From Phycisphaerae bacterium (GTDB lineage: Bacteria; Planctomycetota; Phycisphaerae; Sedimentisphaerales; Anaerohalosphaeraceae), in contig JAIPFN010000231.1 of assembly GCA_021736615.1 (NCBI GenBank), positions 1 through 9,467 of the forward strand: a stretch of 9,467 nt of DNA, read 5' to 3'. Of this stretch, positions 5,604-9,467 are shown in pieces. The notes beneath the pieces are model-generated. The model did not search any database. It saw only the letters and a program-made list of their open reading frames with translations, and was not told the origin of the DNA. Position numbers and translations under genes: made by a program. Every line of letters starts with the position of its first letter. The first letter of the stretch is position 1.

Positions 5604-5800
5604 CAGCTAATTGCGGGCAGCGATCATCGGACAGCGTGCGGCGGTGTTCCTTAAGGTTTAGCGAAAATCATTGAGCTTTGCCTGCTTTTAGTTAGTTCCC
5701 TGTTTTCTTTATTTTTTATTTGATTATTGGGCTCCTTAGTGTTATTTTTTGTCTTTCATTGTGTGATTTTAATATTGTAAACCCAGTTAAGGAGAACAAA
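5604..5800 (+). promoter_or_regulatory. symporter leader region with strong ribosome binding site
   Basis: This 197-bp gap holds no clear intrinsic terminator for the NusG-like gene. AAGGAG at 5789-5794, 6 bases before the ATG at 5801, is the best Shine-Dalgarno in the window and fixes the symporter start. A longer in-frame start (TTG at 5720) would add 27 residues but has no such site. Promoter matches are weak (TTGTCT at 5749, TAATAT at 5770). Confidence 0.5.
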
Positions 5801-7699
5801 ATGCAATTAAGTGTGCTCGATATTACTGTTTTTGTTGTTTTTATTGCCAGTGTCATCGGCATCGGCGTTCTAAAAAGCGCTAAGGAAAAAACAAGTGAGG
5901 ACTATTTTCTGGCAGGACGAGGGCTAAGCTGGTGGTTGATCGGCTTTTCTCTGATTGCGGCTAACATCTCAACCGAGCAGTTTATCGGTATGAGCGGAAG
6001 CGCGGCTAAATGGCTTGGGCTTGCCATCGCAAGTTATGAGTGGATGGCCGCGATTACGCTTGTTGTTGTCGCGTTCTGCTTTTTGCCGAAATTCCTCAAG
6101 AGCGGCATTTACACTATCCCCGAGTACCTTGAATACCGATACAACGAAACTGCTCGCTCGCTTATGGCTATTTTCATGGTCGTGATCTATGTGTTTGTTA
6201 CCTTTGCAGCGGTTGTATATTCCGGTGCATTAACGGCTAAGACACTTTTCGGCGGTCAGGAAATTTTTGGAATAGCGATAACGATCAAGTCGGCTTCGTG
6301 GGCTATCGGAATGCTGGCTGCGATATATGTTTGCTTCGGCGGATTGAAAGCTTGTGCGTGGGCCGACCTGCTGCAGGGATCGGCGCTTATCGTCGGCGGC
6401 GGTATCGTAGTAATACTAGCCCTGAAAGCACTCGGATCAGCTACGGTTGAGGAAATTCCGGCACTGGCGAACATCGACGAAACGGCAGGTGCTATCCAAA
6501 GGTTCACCGAACTTAACAGTCATAAACTGCATATGGTACTTCCGAAATCGGACCCTGAAATCCCATGGACGGCTTTGGTTATTGGGCTGTGGATTCCTAA
6601 CTTCTACTACTGGGGACTTAACCAGTACATCACTCAGAGAACACTCGGTGCGAAATCTCTAGGCGAAGGACAAAAAGGTATCGTCTTTGCCGCAGCACTT
6701 AAACTGATCATTCCGTTTATTATTGTTGTGCCCGGTATCATTGCTTTTAATCTGTATGGCGATGACATGAAAAACGAAGCAGTTGATACCAATGCAGCGG
6801 TTGTCGCAAGGTTTAACGAGGTACAGGCAAACCCGCAAGGATCTAAGATCGCATTTGTTTTTGACCGATATTACGAAGAAGTGTATCCGGAAGTTGCAGC
6901 AAAAATCGTAACCTTCAATGCGGCGGTAGCTGGAATGGATGCGGTAGAGGGTGAAACGGCAATCGCGAAAAATGGTGAGGCACTTAAAGCTATTGCCGTT
7001 AAGAACGAGGGACTGGCTAAGGATGATCAGGTAAAGTTCCAGCAGACTATGATCGGATACAAGCATGATTCGGCTTTTGCACTTTTGATCAAAAAACTTG
7101 TTCCCGAGGGACTTCGCGGTTTTATGATGGCCGCGATACTTGGCGCTGTAATGAGTTCGCTGGCTTCGATGCTTAACTCGGCGTCGACTATCTTTACAAT
7201 GGACCTTTACAAGAAGTACATCAACAAAGGTGCCTCGCAGGAAGGCCTGGTAACTATGGGTCGTATTTGCGTTGGTGTTTTTGCTGTGATCGGCTGCTTT
7301 ATCGCACCGCTGCTGGACGATCCTAAGTACGGTGGAATCTTTAAGTATATCCAGGAATTCCAGGGCTATATCTCGCCGGGTATCCTCGCTGTATTCGTAT
7401 TTGGACTTACTATCAAAAAAGCACCGCCTATTGCCGGCGTAGTCGGTTTGGTCATCAACCCGCTTATCTACTTCATACTTGCTCAGACTCTTCCTGGTAT
7501 GGCGTTCCTTGACAGGATGGCGTTGTCATTCTTCGGTGTTTTAGCTATAATGACAGTTATCACAATGGTTAAACCGCTTAAAGTCGCGGTCGTGATGCCG
7601 CACAATACGGACATCAACCTGGAACATTCTAACGTGGCAAAAGTGTTTGGCGCAATCGTAATAATTGCTACCTTAGTATTGTATGCGATATTCTGGTAA
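5801..7699 (+). CDS. sodium/solute symporter (SSS family), sodium/galactose type
   Basis: The 632-residue inner-membrane protein couples sodium entry to sugar uptake. It aligns closely, from memory, with the Vibrio sodium/galactose transporter vSGLT: SLIAANISTEQFIGMSGS (50-67), GLAIASYEWMAA (73-84), GIYTIPEYLEYRYN (102-115), FYYWGLNQYITQRT (268-281), AAALKLIIPF (297-306) and MSSLASMLNSASTIFTMD (451-468). Residues that contact galactose in vSGLT appear kept: N55, Q60, E80, N274, gate Y276 and K301; S91 of vSGLT is Ala83 here. The serine-rich sodium-site helix (451-460) is intact. A hydrophilic insert of roughly 75 residues lies between the K301 helix and GLRGFMMAAI (about 320-425). The gene is followed by a strong terminator, so it is probably a single-gene unit. 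The downstream galactokinase fits galactose as substrate. Confidence 0.92.
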   Translation: MQLSVLDITVFVVFIASVIGIGVLKSAKEKTSEDYFLAGRGLSWWLIGFSLIAANISTEQFIGMSGSAAKWLGLAIASYEWMAAITLVVVAFCFLPKFLKSGIYTIPEYLEYRYNETARSLMAIFMVVIYVFVTFAAVVYSGALTAKTLFGGQEIFGIAITIKSASWAIGMLAAIYVCFGGLKACAWADLLQGSALIVGGGIVVILALKALGSATVEEIPALANIDETAGAIQRFTELNSHKLHMVLPKSDPEIPWTALVIGLWIPNFYYWGLNQYITQRTLGAKSLGEGQKGIVFAAALKLIIPFIIVVPGIIAFNLYGDDMKNEAVDTNAAVVARFNEVQANPQGSKIAFVFDRYYEEVYPEVAAKIVTFNAAVAGMDAVEGETAIAKNGEALKAIAVKNEGLAKDDQVKFQQTMIGYKHDSAFALLIKKLVPEGLRGFMMAAILGAVMSSLASMLNSASTIFTMDLYKKYINKGASQEGLVTMGRICVGVFAVIGCFIAPLLDDPKYGGIFKYIQEFQGYISPGILAVFVFGLTIKKAPPIAGVVGLVINPLIYFILAQTLPGMAFLDRMALSFFGVLAIMTVITMVKPLKVAVVMPHNTDINLEHSNVAKVFGAIVIIATLVLYAIFW

Positions 7700-7710
7700 T
7701 CGTTGATATT

Positions 7711-7745
7711 ACAGCCCTCCGTTGATTCGGGGGGCTGTTTTTTTT
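7711..7745 (+). terminator. intrinsic terminator of the symporter gene
   Basis: ACAGCCCTCC (7711-7720) pairs with GGGGGGCTGT (7729-7738), a 10-bp stem with one T-G wobble and an 8-base loop, followed by a run of eight T (7738-7745). It lies 11 bp after the symporter stop codon. Confidence 0.85.
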
Positions 7746-7818
7746 GTTTGCTTTCTTTTTGGTTTTTGAGTTGATATTTACCATGGAGCAGCATAGCCGC
7801 AACCAAAAATAACTTAAG

Positions 7819-7845
7819 CACGGATTTCACGGATTTTCACGGATT
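7819..7845. repeat. three tandem CACGGATT units
   Basis: CACGGATTT, CACGGATTTT and CACGGATT occur head to tail. This word is a simple tandem repeat in non-coding DNA; no function is evident. Confidence 0.5.
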
Positions 7846-7932
7846 AAAATTAAAGATTAAAAAGCAAAAATCAAAACGACAGATTAAAAATAAAAAATTT
7901 GGATGTGGGTGTTTGCTTGGGTTTTGCTTGCG

Positions 7933-7956
7933 ACTTTTGTGAGTTGGGTTTGTTTT
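7933..7956 (+). repeat. 24-bp direct repeat, copy 1
   Basis: Identical over 24 bases to 8136-8159, 203 bp downstream. The core is CTTTTGTGAGTTGGG. Flanking upstream sequence is also loosely similar in the two copies, so a longer degenerate unit of about 55-60 bp may be involved. Confidence 0.6.
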
Positions 7957-8055
7957 CCTTTTTTGCCACAGAGGAAAGAGAGGAAAAGAGAGAGATAAGA
8001 GAAAAGATCAGGGCGATAGGTTTTGTGGGTTGCGTTTGCTGTTTGCGAGGTCGTT

Positions 8056-8086
8056 ATTAACCATGAAGGACATGAAGTCCATGAAG
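8056..8086 (+). repeat. CATGAAG triple repeat, right copy
   Basis: Three CATGAAG words with a 9-10 bp period. The 31 bases match the complement of 3774-3804 with one mismatch. Confidence 0.6.
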
Positions 8087-8135
8087 AAAAAATGATTTTA
8101 AAAACGGTATGAGTGTTTTGTTGGCTCTTCTTACA

Positions 8136-8159
8136 ACTTTTGTGAGTTGGGTTTGTTTT
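8136..8159 (+). repeat. 24-bp direct repeat, copy 2
   Basis: Exact second copy of 7933-7956 in the same orientation. Confidence 0.6.
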
Positions 8160-8177
8160 GTTTTTTTGAATATCCAA

Positions 8178-8196
8178 TCCCGACGTAAAGCCGGGA
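8178..8196 (+). repeat. interspersed repeat TCCCGACGTAAAGCCGGGA
   Basis: Exact 19-base copy, repeated 90 bp downstream at 8268-8286. TCCCG and CGGGA at the ends can form a 5-bp stem with a 9-base loop. Opposite in orientation to the copies at 417-434 and 3581-3594. Confidence 0.6.
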
Positions 8197-8267
8197 CTTC
8201 GCTTTGCTCAGTACAAGGAATGTCGAATTATGAGGTAATGGGCAACAGATGCTTGTTTTTTATTGGT

Positions 8268-8286
8268 TCCCGACGTAAAGCCGGGA
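8268..8286 (+). repeat. interspersed repeat TCCCGACGTAAAGCCGGGA
   Basis: Exact second copy of 8178-8196, same orientation, 90 bp apart. The short distance suggests local duplication of the unit. Confidence 0.6.
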
Positions 8287-8339
8287 TGTTCCATATTGGT
8301 TATTCCTTGTTCGATATTGGATATTCGAGTTTATTCAGC

Positions 8340-8364
8340 GTGGGCACGGCCCACCCTACGGAGA
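8340..8364 (+). repeat. GTGGGC/GCCCAC hairpin repeat that carries the galactokinase Shine-Dalgarno
   Basis: GTGGGC (8340-8345) pairs with GCCCAC (8349-8354). It runs into CCCACCCTACGGAGA (8350-8364), which is the exact complement of 144-158 at the end of the left-edge element. The CGGAG inside it (8359-8363) lies 9 bases before the galactokinase ATG and is the only plausible ribosome binding site. Confidence 0.6.
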
Positions 8365-8372
8365 TATTTGAA

Positions 8373-9467
8373 ATGGATATAAGTAACGATAAGGATGCTA
8401 TTGCTTTTGTTAAGGGGCTTGCGGCTGAAAAGGGGCTTGATATTGCCGGCGGTAATGTTCGGCGGTCTTCCTCGCGTTTTTGCCTTGGTGTCGAGCATGG
8501 CGACTATAACGGTACCGAACTTTTTGGCGTCGGAACCGACCGGTTTATATGGATGGGGTACAAGGCAAACGGCACGGATAAGATGCGTTTGTTTAGTGCG
8601 AACTTTCCCGACGACGGGATTATAGAGTTTACGCTGGGCAATGTTCCCAAGCCGCAGACTGTGCCTGACTCATGGGCACGCTTTCCTTACGGCGTCGATT
8701 ACATTCTGCAACGCGAAGGGTTTAAACTGACTAAAGGTTTCGACGCGGTGCTGTATGGCAACATACCTGGAGGCGGGATGAGCAGGTCGGCTTCGCTGGC
8801 GCTTAACCTTATCATCACGGCGCTGGAAGTTAACGGGATCGACATGGATGATCAGATCAAGATCGTTGATCTGGCTCAGCTGGTGGAAAATGATTATATC
8901 GGGTCGCCGTGCGGGATACTCGACCAGACGATGATTTTGTTTGCCAAAGAAGGTATGGGGACGCACTATAACCCGGCGGCGAGGACGATTGACTATGTTC
9001 CGCTGGGCGATGGTGCGACGGATTTCCGTATTGTGGGTCTCGACACCGGAACGGTTCGGCCCGGGCTGGAAAAGAGTACTTACAAGATAAGACGAGCCGA
9101 ATGCGACGAGATGGTCGAACTTGCAAAGAAAGCAGGTTTCAAAATTGAATCACTCGCCGACATCAAAGAGGAATCTCTATACAACGACATTATCGCGAAG
9201 TTTAAGGACAGTCGGCCTGAGCTTTGTGACAGGATGACATACATCTACGGTGCGCAAAAACGCTTCTACGACATGATGGAGGCGTGGAAGGCCGGGGACA
9301 TTGAAACTGTCGGGGCGATTTTCCGCAAGGACGGGATCGGCTTACGGGACGAGTACTCAATCTCCGGGCCGGAACTGGAATCTATGTGCGACATCGTGCG
9401 GACGGTAGACGGCGTACTGGGTGAGAGAATGCTCGGCGGCGGCGATAAGGGTGCATCGGGGGCGCTG
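8373..9467 (+). CDS. galK: galactokinase-family GHMP kinase, C-terminus cut by window edge
   Basis: The frame is open for 365 codons to the window end and has no stop, so it is partial. Three GHMP motifs are present. SSRFCLGVEHGDYNG (33-47) matches the galactokinase signature GRVNLIGEHTDYNGG at R35, E41, H42, D44 and Y45. GNIPGGGMSRSASLALN (129-145) is the phosphate-binding loop. GERMLGGGDKGASGAL (350-365) is motif 3. PCGILDQ (179-185) holds the catalytic Asp, D184. R35 and D184 sit where known galactokinases have them. The reaction would be ATP plus galactose to galactose 1-phosphate in the cytosol. Motif 2 has SRSAS for the usual SSSAS and motif 3 has GGGDKG for GGGFGG, so substrate preference may differ (other hexoses, uronates or N-acetyl sugars). 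The ATG has CGGAG 9 bases upstream. Only some 20-40 residues should be missing. Confidence 0.85.
   Translation, partial: MDISNDKDAIAFVKGLAAEKGLDIAGGNVRRSSSRFCLGVEHGDYNGTELFGVGTDRFIWMGYKANGTDKMRLFSANFPDDGIIEFTLGNVPKPQTVPDSWARFPYGVDYILQREGFKLTKGFDAVLYGNIPGGGMSRSASLALNLIITALEVNGIDMDDQIKIVDLAQLVENDYIGSPCGILDQTMILFAKEGMGTHYNPAARTIDYVPLGDGATDFRIVGLDTGTVRPGLEKSTYKIRRAECDEMVELAKKAGFKIESLADIKEESLYNDIIAKFKDSRPELCDRMTYIYGAQKRFYDMMEAWKAGDIETVGAIFRKDGIGLRDEYSISGPELESMCDIVRTVDGVLGERMLGGGDKGASGAL

Larger units (their letters stand above)
7746..8372. other. non-coding repeat-rich spacer before the galactokinase gene
   Basis: No credible gene. The top strand is G-rich over C (8101-8160: 16 G, 6 C), the opposite of the spacer left of manA. 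It contains several interspersed repeats listed separately, plus AT-rich filler. A minus-strand open frame at 7884-8177 is built from the direct repeat and is not a gene. No clear promoter for the galactokinase gene could be picked out. Confidence 0.55.

Noticed and set aside
5720..5800. Longer symporter start at TTG 5720
   Set aside because: No ribosome binding site there, whereas AAGGAG sits 6 bases before the ATG at 5801, where family homology begins.
7884..8177. Minus-strand frame of 97 codons with internal peptide repeats
   Set aside because: The peptide repeats come straight from the 24-bp DNA direct repeat and low-complexity flanks.

Overview
The window reads as chromosomal DNA of a free-living, Gram-negative-type bacterium, most plausibly a planctomycete of the Phycisphaerae/Sedimentisphaerales kind. 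This is an inference. It rests on the vSGLT-like sodium/sugar symporter with an enlarged loop, the RfaH-like NusG paralogue beside a sugar gene, the odd galactokinase, and long intergenic stretches full of short interspersed repeats. No rRNA or tRNA gene and no CRISPR array was seen.

Left edge (1-485): gene-free. It holds several perfect hairpins and a compact 122-bp element with 15-bp terminal inverted repeats.

Minus-strand defence cassette (3294 down to 486): five tightly packed reading frames behind one good sigma70-like promoter (-35 at 3373-3378, -10 at 3350-3355). In order of transcription they are a stand-alone protein resembling B3/EcoRII-N DNA-binding domains, a 54-residue acidic small protein, an SRA-plus-Mrr modification-dependent endonuclease, a second endonuclease-like gene that has lost its 5' part, and a Vsr-type mismatch endonuclease. 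No methyltransferase is present in the window. The cassette is much more AT-rich than the metabolic genes (28% GC in 901-960 against 60% in 4621-4680), which suggests transfer followed by partial decay.

Spacer (3379-4075): about 700 bp of C-rich, A-rich non-coding DNA with repeats. It ends in a candidate leaderless promoter.

Plus-strand sugar block (4076 to the right edge): manA (class I mannose-6-phosphate isomerase), a NusG/RfaH-like elongation factor 34 bp downstream, a sodium/galactose-type symporter with a strong ribosome binding site and a clear intrinsic terminator, then 600 bp of repeats and a galactokinase-family GHMP kinase cut by the window edge. Together these suggest hexose uptake and phosphorylation plus supply of mannose/fructose phosphates, possibly for polysaccharide synthesis.

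Three repeat families occur in opposite orientations on the two sides of the window, and GC skew in non-coding DNA flips sign between the two sides. One copy of a repeat supplies the ribosome binding site of the galactokinase gene.
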